A stretch of 64,000 nucleotides of DNA from assembly GCF_001467695.1 (NCBI RefSeq), contig NZ_LNYE01000022.1, positions 318,058 through 382,057 on the forward strand. Reading direction: 5' to 3'. The notes below the pieces were generated by a model. The model made no database searches. It was not told the DNA's origin and saw nothing but the letters and a program-made list of their open reading frames with translations. The position numbers and the translations under genes are program-made. Shown here one piece after another: positions 44,875 to 54,237 of this stretch. Within the stretch, counting starts at the first letter, position 1. The number at the start of each line of letters is the position of its first letter. The stretch is from Legionella gratiana (GTDB lineage: Bacteria > Pseudomonadota > Gammaproteobacteria > Legionellales > Legionellaceae).

Positions 44875-45222
44875 ATGTTAATACTCGCTATAGGTTTATT
44901 TATTGCCGCTGCTGTCTGCGGTTTGATTCTATTAACTGCGATCTTACAGGATAAACCTGTAAATAAAACTGCTAAAAATCTACATGGAATTTTTGCAGCA
45001 ACAGGAATCATCCTGGTTTTAGTCTACGTATTTATATTTATGCCAAGCGGGTCTCCTCTTCTTATCACAAGCTCAATTCTGCTCGTTTTGGCTGCATTAG
45101 GTGGTCTGTTCTTATTTATACTCGGCATGAAAAAGAAAGGAATTCCTAAACTCGTAGCGGTAATACATCCGCTCATTGCCTTTGCCGGTTTGCTTGCCTT
45201 GATTATCTATGTTTTACCCTGA
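44875..45222 (+). CDS. Small four-helix membrane protein
   Basis: 115 residues with hydrophobic segments at about 2-24, 38-58, 62-82 and 92-114, and short charged loops. No family recognised. A strong CAGGAGG lies 6 bases before the ATG, and codon use is like its neighbours. It is followed directly by a B-type palindrome. Confidence 0.65.
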   Translation: MLILAIGLFIAAAVCGLILLTAILQDKPVNKTAKNLHGIFAATGIILVLVYVFIFMPSGSPLLITSSILLVLAALGGLFLFILGMKKKGIPKLVAVIHPLIAFAGLLALIIYVLP

Positions 45223-45270
45223 TTAACGTTCGATATAAAGGGATAAAATGCCTTTTATGTCGACAACAAC
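45223..45270. repeat. B-type palindromic repeat
   Basis: TTAACGTTCGATATAAAGGGATAAAATGCCTTTTATGTCGACAAC; stem CGATATAAAGG / CCTTTTATGTCG with a short loop, immediately after the stop at 45222. Confidence 0.6.
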
Positions 45271-45403
45271 AATCAAAACAGATTTGAATTAGTGTTTGGT
45301 GAAATAGGTGAACGCTTAATCTCCATCTTATTTCTTAAAAATCGAGTTAATAGAGAAGGGATTTAATGATAAAATAAAGTATTATCCTTAATGAGCCTTA
45401 GCT

Positions 45404-46657
45404 ATGAATAATGTTCCTTCTTATCTTTTTCAACCAACCGGAGAATATGCGGTTGGTATGAAAAAGATTCAACTCATGAATCAAAGTATTTGTCCGGATC
45501 CTTTTTATCGCGAGTCGGACAAAGAGTTTTATAAGCATAGTGGAAATTTGAAGCATTGTCATATGCTTAATTTATATATATTTTTCCCTGTACAATCTCA
45601 TTCTCAGAATTTTTTACCTTACGACACGGATATAGCCTTACAAATAAAAGAAGATATAAAAAATAACAAAATTACATCAGATGCACATGAAGCAGCAAAT
45701 AATTACTTGCATAAGTTACAAGAGATTAAAAGTTATGTTTCATCAGAAAAGGAGATTGCTCATGGGAGATTTCCTTTAGTTGTATTCCAGCCCGGATGGA
45801 GTTTTAATTCTAACAATTATCAAAATTTTATCGTGAATTTGGCAAGCCATGGTTATATTGTCGCTGCTATTGATTCTGCCTATTCAGCAACATTAACAGA
45901 ATCGTTTGGTTATTTATACAGAAATGAAATTCAATTCACTGAGGGTCGTCCCTCAATGAAATTTATGCAGTCTCTTTTTGATCCAAAAAATTCCAGCTTG
46001 TCTGCGATGGAAAGTGATTTGAATTTAGTTCTCGATTATCTCTTAAATGGTTCTATTTCTTTTTTACAAGATCATATAGATGTAAAAAAAATCGGCGGCA
46101 TGGGGCATTCTCTTGGTGCTACTTCTATTTATCGTGTTTCATTCGATAAAAACAAACTGATTAAAGCATTTGTGAGCTTGGACTTTGGACAGTCGAATAA
46201 TATTCCTAAACACATTTATAACCCTATGATTCCCAGCTTAATTTTTAGATCTGCATATGACACAAAATATGGAAAAGAAAGAAAGGCATCTAATGAGTTT
46301 ATTTTGGAAAAAGGAAGTTATTTAGTTTGGATGACGCCCAATGTGCACAATGAGGAATACAGCAAACACAGTGCATTTACTGATTTTATCACCCTCATTT
46401 CTGACCGGAGATTATGGGAATTAAGAGAAAAAACTTATGGCGATCTGCATTCTCCTTGGTACGATTCCGGTCCTTCTTTTGATACTGCAAAGGACTCACT
46501 TGGAACTGCGAACGGTTTCGAATTTACAGCAGCTGTGAATCGGTATGTCCTAGAATTTTTTGATTATGAATTAAAAAATAAACGTAATACACTTAAAGAG
46601 TGTAACTCCTTAACCCCAAATTCACAATTATATTGCGGGCCGCATGTTATCAATTAG
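45404..46657 (+). CDS. Alpha/beta hydrolase, PAF-acetylhydrolase/dienelactone-like
   Basis: 417 residues. The nucleophile elbow is GMGHSLGAT near 245, preceded by the oxyanion segment VVFQPGWSFNSNNY near 125. The Asp is probably in LIFRSAYDTKYG and the His in a later segment such as YSKHSAF. Layout and length match the plasma PAF-acetylhydrolase-like group of lipases and esterases. No signal peptide. Could hydrolyse short-chain phospholipid esters. Confidence 0.7.
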   Translation: MNNVPSYLFQPTGEYAVGMKKIQLMNQSICPDPFYRESDKEFYKHSGNLKHCHMLNLYIFFPVQSHSQNFLPYDTDIALQIKEDIKNNKITSDAHEAANNYLHKLQEIKSYVSSEKEIAHGRFPLVVFQPGWSFNSNNYQNFIVNLASHGYIVAAIDSAYSATLTESFGYLYRNEIQFTEGRPSMKFMQSLFDPKNSSLSAMESDLNLVLDYLLNGSISFLQDHIDVKKIGGMGHSLGATSIYRVSFDKNKLIKAFVSLDFGQSNNIPKHIYNPMIPSLIFRSAYDTKYGKERKASNEFILEKGSYLVWMTPNVHNEEYSKHSAFTDFITLISDRRLWELREKTYGDLHSPWYDSGPSFDTAKDSLGTANGFEFTAAVNRYVLEFFDYELKNKRNTLKECNSLTPNSQLYCGPHVIN

Positions 46658-46662
46658 GGTGT

Positions 46663-46729
46663 GTTTACAATTCGTAGAGTAAACGCGGACGCTTACGGCT
46701 GTATTTGGCGCTGCGAACGAATTGTAAAC
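46663..46729. repeat. 13-bp perfect inverted repeat flanking a 41-bp core
   Basis: GTTTACAATTCGT (46663-46675) and ACGAATTGTAAAC (46717-46729), in the gap between convergent genes. The core is GC-richer than the surroundings. The arm TGTTTACAATTCG also occurs near 19206. Confidence 0.7.
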
Positions 46730-46763
46730 GTCCTATTTTATCTCAAATTTACTTTAACTTTAT

Positions 46764-47402
46764 TTATTCTGGCTCAAATCGGTCTTTCAAACGCTCACGA
46801 ACCAACTGAACCATATCTTGAGGCGCTTTATCCGGTGAGCCTGTATTAAAGGGAGGTTCTGGATCATACTCCAAACCAAGTTGTAGGCATTGAGCGATAA
46901 TGTCATTGGTCAGTTTTGCTGCAAGATAAAAGGCCATATCAATACCAGCAGAAACCCCTGCCGCAGTAATAATCTTACCATCAACGACAAATCGTTTTGA
47001 AGTAGGTAGAGCACCCCAATGTGCCAATCGGTTCATCACTGCCCAGTGTGTCGTAGCCTTAACACCTGACAAGAGACCTGCTGCTCCTAAAATTAAACTT
47101 CCAGTACACACCGAGGTGGTCCACAACGTCTGTTCGTGAATTTTTCTAATCCACTCAAGAATTTCAGGATATTCGCGTAATGCAGTCGCAGTGCCACCAC
47201 CAGGAATTAATAAAATATCTGTTTTTGAGATATCAGCTAACGCGTGCTCAGCCATTAAAGTAAGCCCTGATCCAGCACGTACTGGTCCAGAATTTAAACT
47301 AGCTCTTTGTACTGTAATACCAGGAAGTCGACTTAGTACTTCATAAGGTCCTATAGCATCCAGAGCGGTCATGCCCTCATAAAATAAAAATGTAATTTGC
47401 AT
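46764..47402 (-). CDS. DJ-1/PfpI-family protein (isonitrile hydratase-like)
   Basis: 212 residues. The nucleophile Cys lies in TSVCTGSLILGAAGLL near 99 and the upstream Glu/Gly segment in LLIPGGG near 66; KATTHW follows at 114-119. This pattern is closest to the isonitrile hydratase and ThiJ/PfpI subgroup. The substrate is not established. It has no close co-directional partner. Confidence 0.78.
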   Translation of the reverse strand: MQITFLFYEGMTALDAIGPYEVLSRLPGITVQRASLNSGPVRAGSGLTLMAEHALADISKTDILLIPGGGTATALREYPEILEWIRKIHEQTLWTTSVCTGSLILGAAGLLSGVKATTHWAVMNRLAHWGALPTSKRFVVDGKIITAAGVSAGIDMAFYLAAKLTNDIIAQCLQLGLEYDPEPPFNTGSPDKAPQDMVQLVRERLKDRFEPE

Positions 47403-47481
47403 GAATACTTTTCTCCTATCTTAGCATTTCTTGAATTTTTTATGACATCAATGCCTACGCTTTAACAATTAAATTGGTCAT

Positions 47482-47757
47482 TTAAAACAAAGCTTTAGGA
47501 TCGACTGAAGTACCGATAACCCAAAGTGTTTTGTGCCTAGACTTAGCGCCACGTTTTAATGTAACTTGGCTTGGTGATACCTTAAACATTTGAGCAACGT
47601 ACTTTAATAATTCTTTATTAGCACGACCTTCAATTGGTGGGGTATTTAAGCGGATTTTAAGTTCATTTTCATGTACCCCAACAATTTCTGTTTTTTTGGC
47701 TCCTGGCTGAACATATAAATGCAGAATTAAACTTTCAGCTTCTCGTTTATACCACAC
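47482..47757 (-). CDS. yggU: DUF167 (YggU) family protein
   Basis: 91 residues: LHVQPGAKKTEIVGVHE, IRLNTPPIEGRANKELL and GAKSRHKTLWV are the family signatures. Function unknown, conserved in most bacteria. The start appears to be GTG (47757) with no ATG in the right place. It lies 80 bp downstream of the DJ-1 start on the same strand, so it is probably a separate unit. Confidence 0.85.
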   Translation of the reverse strand: MWYKREAESLILHLYVQPGAKKTEIVGVHENELKIRLNTPPIEGRANKELLKYVAQMFKVSPSQVTLKRGAKSRHKTLWVIGTSVDPKALF

Positions 47758-47834
47758 AAATCAATGCCCTTAGACGTTTTTTAACACATTAAATGATTTA
47801 TAGCAGAGTTACAAGATAAACAGCTCAATCAATA

Positions 47835-47977
47835 GACTTTCGTTCCAAACTCGCTCTAGTGAGGAAAGTGCGGGGAGAAACGGAGCATAAAACCGGAGTG
47901 CACTCGCCAGTACATGAGGATTCGAGCACCGTATCGACGTAGCAATTCTCCACTACAGTAGCGTTTGGAACAAAGTC
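47835..47977. repeat. 143-bp palindromic element
   Basis: Ends GACTTTCGTTCCAAAC (47835-47850) and GTTTGGAACAAAGTC (47963-47977) pair over 15 bp with one bulge. The interior is GC-richer and contains several short complementary blocks (for example CGGGGAGAA / TTCTCC). No reading frame of note. Confidence 0.6.
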
Positions 47978-47995
47978 TGATGTCGAGCATTCTTA

Positions 47996-48043
47996 GGTAA
48001 CGTCAATAAAGTGATTTTGTTATCGAACTGATTGTATTTAGAA
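47996..48043. repeat. Partial A-type palindromic repeat
   Basis: GTAACGTCAATAAAGTGATTTTGTTATCGAACTGATTGTATTTAGAACC matches the copy at 16852 in reverse orientation but lacks the left stem arm. Confidence 0.55.
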
Positions 48044-48110
48044 CCAGCACAAAAGTCAGATTTGTGCAGACAAGTTATATAGAAAATTCCACTACTTTGT
48101 GAATTTTTTT

Positions 48111-48131
48111 AAGGCCAGCATAGGTGGCCTT
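48111..48131. terminator. Hairpin downstream of the outer-membrane protein gene
   Basis: AAGGCCA (48111-48117) / TGGCCTT (48125-48131) with a 7-base loop, 11 bp after the stop of the minus-strand gene. A T-run lies on the + strand before it, so its direction is uncertain. Confidence 0.4.
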
Positions 48132-48142
48132 ATCTTCTGTTT

Positions 48143-48886
48143 TTATGCCAAATAAGTGAGATTAAATAAAACGCCATTAGTGTAAAAATGATCAAGAGTT
48201 AAGCCTGAGTTTAAAGTTTGGCCTTCAGCACGACCTAATCTACTTTTACCCCAGTCAGCAAATTCATAGCCAACTCCTACTTGCCAGTGCTCATTTAGCG
48301 CTTTTTGCAAGCCCGCTCCAACTGTATAGGTGAAGCTAGTCTCTGTATGTGATGCAAAATTAGGAGTGGGAAGCGCTTCAAAAATGATGGGTGTACTATT
48401 AAATTCATGGGCATCATTAAATCCTACCCCTATGCTACCACTTATCCAGGGCATAGCTACAAGGCCCATTTCTGCCAATAATTTAGCCTTTACAGCAACA
48501 TGAGTATGTTGCAACTTATAACTATAGATATAATTATTAAATTCTGGATCAGCATCATCCCAAATAGTGCCCTCCAATGAGGTGTTACCAGTGAAACCAA
48601 CAGCAAGACCCAGTTGACCTTGCAACGTTTGAGACAATGTCTTTTGGATGCCTAAAAAGACCTCGCCATCAAAAATAGCATCATTCGACTCTTCCATCGT
48701 ATAGGTCTTAACAATATCTGGTACTAACTCAATAGTTTGTGTCTCAGCACTTGCTCCCCATACAGGACCAGCACTAAACGCACCTACCCAAGTCCAATCG
48801 GGTTTTGTTGGTCCCATTGCTCCCGCATGAGCACTGCCTATTAAAAAGCTCATTGACAAAGACAATAAGCCCACCATTGTTTTCAT
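48143..48886 (-). CDS. Outer-membrane beta-barrel protein
   Basis: 247 residues with a signal peptide (cleavage after AHA at about 21) and alternating beta-strand pattern. GAGLQKALNEHWQVGVGYEFADWGKS near 205 is typical of Opa/OmpA-like eight-strand barrels, and the last strand ends LFNLTYLA. AAAGGAG precedes the ATG. Porin or adhesin role cannot be told from sequence. Confidence 0.72.
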   Translation of the reverse strand: MKTMVGLLSLSMSFLIGSAHAGAMGPTKPDWTWVGAFSAGPVWGASAETQTIELVPDIVKTYTMEESNDAIFDGEVFLGIQKTLSQTLQGQLGLAVGFTGNTSLEGTIWDDADPEFNNYIYSYKLQHTHVAVKAKLLAEMGLVAMPWISGSIGVGFNDAHEFNSTPIIFEALPTPNFASHTETSFTYTVGAGLQKALNEHWQVGVGYEFADWGKSRLGRAEGQTLNSGLTLDHFYTNGVLFNLTYLA

Positions 48887-49068
48887 GAAAAACTCCTTTT
48901 AAAATTGTTACAAACCCATCTTAACAGACTCTCCTGGAAAAACCCCAATAAAATTTAAGGCCAGATTTAAAAATTTTGAAGGTCTAATCGTATTCTTATT
49001 CTTTACGTTTTCACTTCTGCTCCGTAGCAATAAAAAAAGCTTCTAAATTTACCAACTGGCTTTTACGT

Positions 49069-50883
49069 TCAAAAATCATCCAAAATGGCATTTAAAAGTT
49101 GTCGTGTATATGCCTCTTTAGGCTCTTGCAAAATAGTTTCACAAGTACCGAACTCGATTCCTATTCCATCTTTCATAACCAATACTTCATCGGCAATATA
49201 AGAAACAACACTCATATTATGGGTAATGAACAAATAAGAGATGCCTGTTTCTTGCTGCAATTCTTTTAATAAATTAAGGATTTGAGCCTGAACTGAAACA
49301 TCTAAAGCACTAGTGGGTTCATCACAGATTAAGATATCCGGCTCGGTAGCCAAAGCCCTAGCAATGCAAATTCTTTGTCTTTGCCCACCAGAAAACTGAT
49401 GTGGGTAACGCTGCAAACTAGTACTTGGCAAGTTAACATGATTTAATAATTCCTTTTGTCTTTCACGAATGAATGAATGAGGCATCCCTTGTGCATACAT
49501 TCCTTCAGCAATAATCTCACCAACTGTCATACGCGGATTCATCGAAGAAAAAGGATCTTGGAAAATAATTTGAACTTTTTTTCTATACTCTCTTAGTGCT
49601 CGCCCTCTTAACATCAATACATCCTGATCTCGATAATGTATTTCTCCACCAACAGCAGGTAATAAACGTAATAAAGCGCGGCTAGTTGTCGTTTTACCAC
49701 AACCTGACTCACCCACTAAAGCTAAAGTTTTTCCTTGTTGTAAACGAAATGAAAGACCATCCACAGCTTTAAATAAAACCTTATGCCTACTAAATATCCT
49801 TTTTTTCTGAACAAAAGCAATCGATAAATCAGTTACAGTCAATACAGTATTTGTTTCACCAGTTGCACGATTCCAGGCTATTTTATTTTTTTCTAAAGAA
49901 GGTAATTCACTAAGCTCTGGATATAAATGGCAACGCACCAGTTGTCCCTTGAGATCTTGCAATTGCGGTTCTTCCAGTTGACATCGTGAAAAAGCATAAA
50001 TACAACGAGGGTGAAAGCGACAACCTGAAGGCATGTCATCCAAAGCAGGAACACCTCCATAAATGACCGAAAGACGCTCTTGTCGTTTTGCAAATGAAGG
50101 TACAGAATCTAATAACTGCTGAACATAAGGGTGTTGCTTTTGTCGTGAAAAAAAATCCTCTATGGAAGATTGCGCCACAATTTGTCCTGCATACATCACA
50201 CTTACATGAGTGGCCATAGCTTTCACTACACCTAAATCATGAGTAATAAGTAGCATGCTCATCTTGTGAGTACTTTGTATTTTTCTTAATAAGTTTAGTA
50301 TTTGGGCTTGCACCGTTACGTCTAAAGCCGTTGTTGGCTCATCTGCAATTAAAATATCAGGCTTACATGCTAATGCCATTGCAATAACCACGCGTTGCTT
50401 CTGCCCTCCTGATAATTGATGCGGATATTGATGAATTTTGACCTGAGGTTGCGGCATTTCTACTTCATCAAGCAAAGATAATAGGGCTTTTGCTAATTCT
50501 TGGGGAGCAAGTGAATGATATTTTACTAAAACTTCTGTTAACTGCTCCCCTACAGTCATTACTGGATTAAGTGCCGTCATTGGCTCCTGAAAAATCATTG
50601 CAATCTTGCGACCTCTTAATTGCCTCATCATTTGTTCCGACAAATCAAGAATATCTTGCCCATCTACTTGAATTTGACTGTCAACACTATAAACACCTGA
50701 TTTAGGTAACAAACGCATTAATGCTAAAGAAGTCAAAGACTTACCACAACCCGATTCGCCCAATAAAACTAAGGTTTCACCGGGATGTAAATTAAAATTG
50801 ATTTGATCTAAAGCCGGCACTATCTTATGGTGATCTTGAAATGCTACCGATAATTGATGAATTTCAGCACTATTTTTTTGCAT
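49069..50883 (-). CDS. Peptide/nickel-type ABC transporter, fused double ATPase (YejF-like)
   Basis: 604 residues with two full ATPase domains. The first has GESGCGKS (Walker A), LSGGQKQR and ILIADEPTT; the second has GESGCGKT, FSGGQRQR and ILICDEPTSALD. Between and after are oligopeptide C-terminal motifs (SGCRFHPRC). This is the DppD-DppF/YejF layout, energising uptake of peptides (in YejF, also microcin C). No permease or binding-protein gene adjoins. ATG 50883 is chosen because upstream in-frame residues have no family match and run towards the divergent parE. Confidence 0.86.
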   Translation of the reverse strand: MQKNSAEIHQLSVAFQDHHKIVPALDQINFNLHPGETLVLLGESGCGKSLTSLALMRLLPKSGVYSVDSQIQVDGQDILDLSEQMMRQLRGRKIAMIFQEPMTALNPVMTVGEQLTEVLVKYHSLAPQELAKALLSLLDEVEMPQPQVKIHQYPHQLSGGQKQRVVIAMALACKPDILIADEPTTALDVTVQAQILNLLRKIQSTHKMSMLLITHDLGVVKAMATHVSVMYAGQIVAQSSIEDFFSRQKQHPYVQQLLDSVPSFAKRQERLSVIYGGVPALDDMPSGCRFHPRCIYAFSRCQLEEPQLQDLKGQLVRCHLYPELSELPSLEKNKIAWNRATGETNTVLTVTDLSIAFVQKKRIFSRHKVLFKAVDGLSFRLQQGKTLALVGESGCGKTTTSRALLRLLPAVGGEIHYRDQDVLMLRGRALREYRKKVQIIFQDPFSSMNPRMTVGEIIAEGMYAQGMPHSFIRERQKELLNHVNLPSTSLQRYPHQFSGGQRQRICIARALATEPDILICDEPTSALDVSVQAQILNLLKELQQETGISYLFITHNMSVVSYIADEVLVMKDGIGIEFGTCETILQEPKEAYTRQLLNAILDDF

Positions 50884-51014
50884 ATATTTTTCTGATGCTG
50901 CCTCTTTCCCAATTTGCGAAAAAAGCTTCTTTAATAGAGATTTACAAAGGAATATACCTCTACTGTACCATAATATATGGTAAAATAAAGTTAACTTATA
51001 TTTGAGATACGCCC

Positions 51015-52898
51015 ATGTCAGAAAACTACACTGCCCAAGCAATTGAAGTCTTAAGTGGACTTGAGCCTGTTCAACGGCGTCCCGGCATGTATACCGATAC
51101 GACTCGCCCAAACCATTTGGCTCAAGAGGTTATTGATAACAGTGTCGATGAAGTGCTAGCCGGTTTTGCGAGCCATATTTGCGTCACACTTTATGAAGAT
51201 GGCTCTATTGAAGTTGAAGATGACGGCCGCGGTATGCCCGTAGATTTGCATCCCCAATTAGGCTTAAGTGGTGTTGAAGTTATTATGACTCGCCTTCATG
51301 CTGGAGGTAAATTTTCCGATAAAAATTACAGCTTTTCTGGCGGACTGCATGGAGTCGGAGTTTCTGTTGTTAATGCACTTTCCGAGCGTCTTGATGTCAC
51401 CATTAAACGCAATGGACTTATTTATCAAATGTCCTTTGCCAATGGCGATAAATTATGTGAATTAAGTGAGGCAGGCCTAACTAAAAAAAGAGATACAGGA
51501 ACTATTATTCGTTTTTGGCCTAATTCTAAGTATTTTGATACGACCCGTATTTCAGTCAAACATTTAATGCATGTACTTAGAGCAAAAGCGGTACTCTGTA
51601 CTGGTTTGTCCATGACCTTTATCAATAAAGTAAGTAATGAAGAAATGCATTGGTGCTATGAACAAGGACTTATTGATTATTTAAATCAATCATTACCTGA
51701 CGGAGATTACTTACCTGAAGAACCATTTACCGGGGAGTTTAAAAGTGATGAAGCCACTGTTGACTGGGCTCTAGTTTGGTCAAATACCTCAAATACTAGC
51801 TTTAATGAAAGTTATGTAAACTTAATTCCAACGGTCCAAGGTGGTACCCATGTAAATGGTTTACGTTCTGGTTTATTTGATGCCATGGCTGAATTTTGTG
51901 AATTAAGAAATCTACTCCCTCGTGGCGTCAAACTCACTGCGGATGATCTCTGGGAGCCCTGTCAATATGTGTTATCTGTTAAAATGAAAGAACCACAATT
52001 TGCGGGGCAAACCAAGGAACGTTTGAGTTCGCGTCAAATTTCAGCTTTTGTCAGTAATGTGGTTAAAGACGCTTTTGCACTTTGGTTGAATCAACATCGT
52101 AATCAAGGTGAAGCAATTGCTGTATTAGCAATAGAGAGAGCTCAAAAACGTTTAAAGCAAGCGAAGCAAGTAGCTCGAAAACGAGTAAGTCAAGGACCTG
52201 CCCTTCCTGGCAAATTGGCCGACTGCTTGCAGACCGATCTGAGTCAAGCAGAGCTCTTTTTAGTCGAAGGAGATTCAGCAGGTGGCTCTGCGAAACAAGC
52301 ACGTAATAAAGACTTTCAAGCAATTTTACCTTTGCGGGGAAAAATTCTTAACTCTTGGGAAGTAGATTCATCTCACGTTTTAGCCTCTCAAGAAATCCAT
52401 GATATCTCTGTAGCCATAGGCGTAGATCCCGGCTCCTCTGATCTCAGCGGGCTTCGTTATGGTAAATTATGTATTCTAGCCGATGCAGATTCAGATGGAG
52501 CCCATATCGCAACATTGATTTGCGCCCTATTTTTACGCCATTTTAAACCCCTTGTTCAAGCAGGACATATTTTTGTTGCTATGCCCCCACTTTATCGAAT
52601 TGACGCAGGAAAAGAAGTTTATTATGCCCTAGATGATGAAGAAAAAAATCGTATTCTCAGCCACTTAACCCAAACAACTCGTGCTAAAGCCAATGTACAA
52701 CGGTTTAAAGGATTGGGAGAGATGAACCCCATACAATTACGTGAAACAACTATGGATCCCAATACTCGACGATTAGTCCAGCTCACTTTAGATGATGAAG
52801 GGGCAGCTGAGGCAATTATGGATATGATGCTGAACAAAAAAAGAGCAGGGGATCGCAAAGTCTGGTTAGAGACCAAAGGTAACTTAGCTGAAATTTAG
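51015..52898 (+). CDS. parE: DNA topoisomerase IV subunit B
   Basis: ATPase subunit of topoisomerase IV, which unlinks daughter chromosomes. 627 residues, the usual ParE length. ATP-binding GHKL motifs: DNSVDEVLAGFA, DDGRGMPV and GGLHGVGVSVVNALS. The TOPRIM domain shows LVEGDSAGGSAKQARNKDFQ and DADSDGAHI, and the C-terminal QRFKGLGEMNP ends the domain. parC is not adjacent. Divergent from the ABC ATPase gene with a short shared promoter gap. Confidence 0.93.
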   Translation: MSENYTAQAIEVLSGLEPVQRRPGMYTDTTRPNHLAQEVIDNSVDEVLAGFASHICVTLYEDGSIEVEDDGRGMPVDLHPQLGLSGVEVIMTRLHAGGKFSDKNYSFSGGLHGVGVSVVNALSERLDVTIKRNGLIYQMSFANGDKLCELSEAGLTKKRDTGTIIRFWPNSKYFDTTRISVKHLMHVLRAKAVLCTGLSMTFINKVSNEEMHWCYEQGLIDYLNQSLPDGDYLPEEPFTGEFKSDEATVDWALVWSNTSNTSFNESYVNLIPTVQGGTHVNGLRSGLFDAMAEFCELRNLLPRGVKLTADDLWEPCQYVLSVKMKEPQFAGQTKERLSSRQISAFVSNVVKDAFALWLNQHRNQGEAIAVLAIERAQKRLKQAKQVARKRVSQGPALPGKLADCLQTDLSQAELFLVEGDSAGGSAKQARNKDFQAILPLRGKILNSWEVDSSHVLASQEIHDISVAIGVDPGSSDLSGLRYGKLCILADADSDGAHIATLICALFLRHFKPLVQAGHIFVAMPPLYRIDAGKEVYYALDDEEKNRILSHLTQTTRAKANVQRFKGLGEMNPIQLRETTMDPNTRRLVQLTLDDEGAAEAIMDMMLNKKRAGDRKVWLETKGNLAEI

Positions 52899-53137
52899 TC
52901 AACTACACCTTAATTACAACTCCAATGCCAATTACTTATCTAACGCATATTATCAAAGAGTTGACAGTATAGAAAAGAGGTTCAATTAAAGCGATAGTTA
53001 ATGCAACGTTTGTTCGTTTAGATATTCCTTCCTGCCAACCCATTTTAAAAGGATTTAAAAATTGGCGATTAGGGAATTGGAAGATTTCCAACTGGACGGA
53101 AGTTTTTCCTCATTCTCAATTTTAAAGGATTCTATCT

Positions 53138-54214
53138 ATGCTGAAAAATTCTTTTAAAATCTTTCGCTTTATTTTATTTGCTTATGCCAGCCACTCCTTC
53201 GCTGCTTTATATCTAGAAGCACCTATTCAAAAAAATTTATTGACCGATAACAAGATGCACCTTTACCTCTGTGGAACTGGTGATCCCGAAGTAACCATGC
53301 AAAATGTCCGCAAACCTGCCTGTCTTGCGATGATTGCCGATAAACAATTTATGCTATTTGATGCAGGTGAAGGAACGATACAAACCTTAGCATCGATGGG
53401 ATTACCTTACGCAGCAATTCATAATGTATTTATCACACATTGGCATTCTGATCATTTCAGTGGTTTAGGCCAAGTTATTAATGCCTCTTGGAATAATGGA
53501 CGTAATCAACCCATCAATATTCACGGGCCTTATGGAGTCGAGCAAGTAGTAAAAGGATTAGCAAAAGCCTATCAACTGGATGTAATTTTCCGTTCCTCTA
53601 ATAGTAAAGGAAGATTAGATCCGCAATTGGGATTTGGGACTCCCAAATTAGTGGATGCAGTGAAACATGATCAACTCATTTATGATACACCAAACATGAG
53701 AATTACTGCGTTCCCTGTTTCTCATGAACCTGTATACCCGGCGTTGGGATATGTTATATACTATAAAGGTTGTAAAATAGTCATCAGTGGTGATACCAAA
53801 GTTATTCCTGCATTAGCAGCTCATGCTAAAAACGCTGATCTTTTAATTAATGAAGTGCTTAGCAATCCGTTAAATCAAGAAACATACCAGCACGCAATAG
53901 CAACAGGTAATAAACTAGATGCTGAATTCTCGTTGGAAACCAAGAATTACCATGCTGATTCGTTAGAACTTGCAAAAATGGCGCAACAAGCTAAAGTAAA
54001 ACATTTAATATTGACTCATTTTGTTCCCGCAATTCCAACAATATCTGATGTGAAGCAAGCCTTTGTTAAAGGAATGAATAAGTATTACACAGGGCCAATG
54101 ACCATTAGTGCAGATAAAGATGAAATTATTATTGAATCAAGTGGGGCTGGCAATTGCCAAATTCAATATAAATCAGCACCACAAACAGTGATTCCAGTAC
54201 ATAAAATTAATTAA
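53138..54214 (+). CDS. Exported metallo-beta-lactamase-fold hydrolase
   Basis: 358 residues with a signal peptide (cleavage near FA at about 23). The metal site THWHSDHFSGL lies near 108. FPVSHEPVYPALGY, ISGDTK and LILTHFVPA supply the remaining His/Asp ligands. The overall layout is that of RNase Z/arylsulfatase-like MBL proteins, here periplasmic, so tRNA processing is excluded. The substrate is unknown. A GGATTC stretch precedes the ATG. Confidence 0.8.
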   Translation: MLKNSFKIFRFILFAYASHSFAALYLEAPIQKNLLTDNKMHLYLCGTGDPEVTMQNVRKPACLAMIADKQFMLFDAGEGTIQTLASMGLPYAAIHNVFITHWHSDHFSGLGQVINASWNNGRNQPINIHGPYGVEQVVKGLAKAYQLDVIFRSSNSKGRLDPQLGFGTPKLVDAVKHDQLIYDTPNMRITAFPVSHEPVYPALGYVIYYKGCKIVISGDTKVIPALAAHAKNADLLINEVLSNPLNQETYQHAIATGNKLDAEFSLETKNYHADSLELAKMAQQAKVKHLILTHFVPAIPTISDVKQAFVKGMNKYYTGPMTISADKDEIIIESSGAGNCQIQYKSAPQTVIPVHKIN

Positions 54215-54237
54215 CGTGATATTGGTATCCATACTTC

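Larger units (their letters stand above)
47758..48142. other. 385-bp intergenic region of repeats
   Basis: Holds a 143-bp palindromic element (47835-47977), a partial A-type repeat (47996-48043) and a hairpin (48111-48131). No gene seen. Confidence 0.6.

Noticed and set aside
50884-51111. N-terminal extension of the YejF-like ATPase to 51111
   Set aside because: It would run through the parE start and shows no family similarity; ATG 50883 gives the expected N-terminus.
51015-52898. gyrB
   Set aside because: Length of 627 residues and the ParE-type TOPRIM region point to topoisomerase IV; GyrB is usually about 800 residues in this group.
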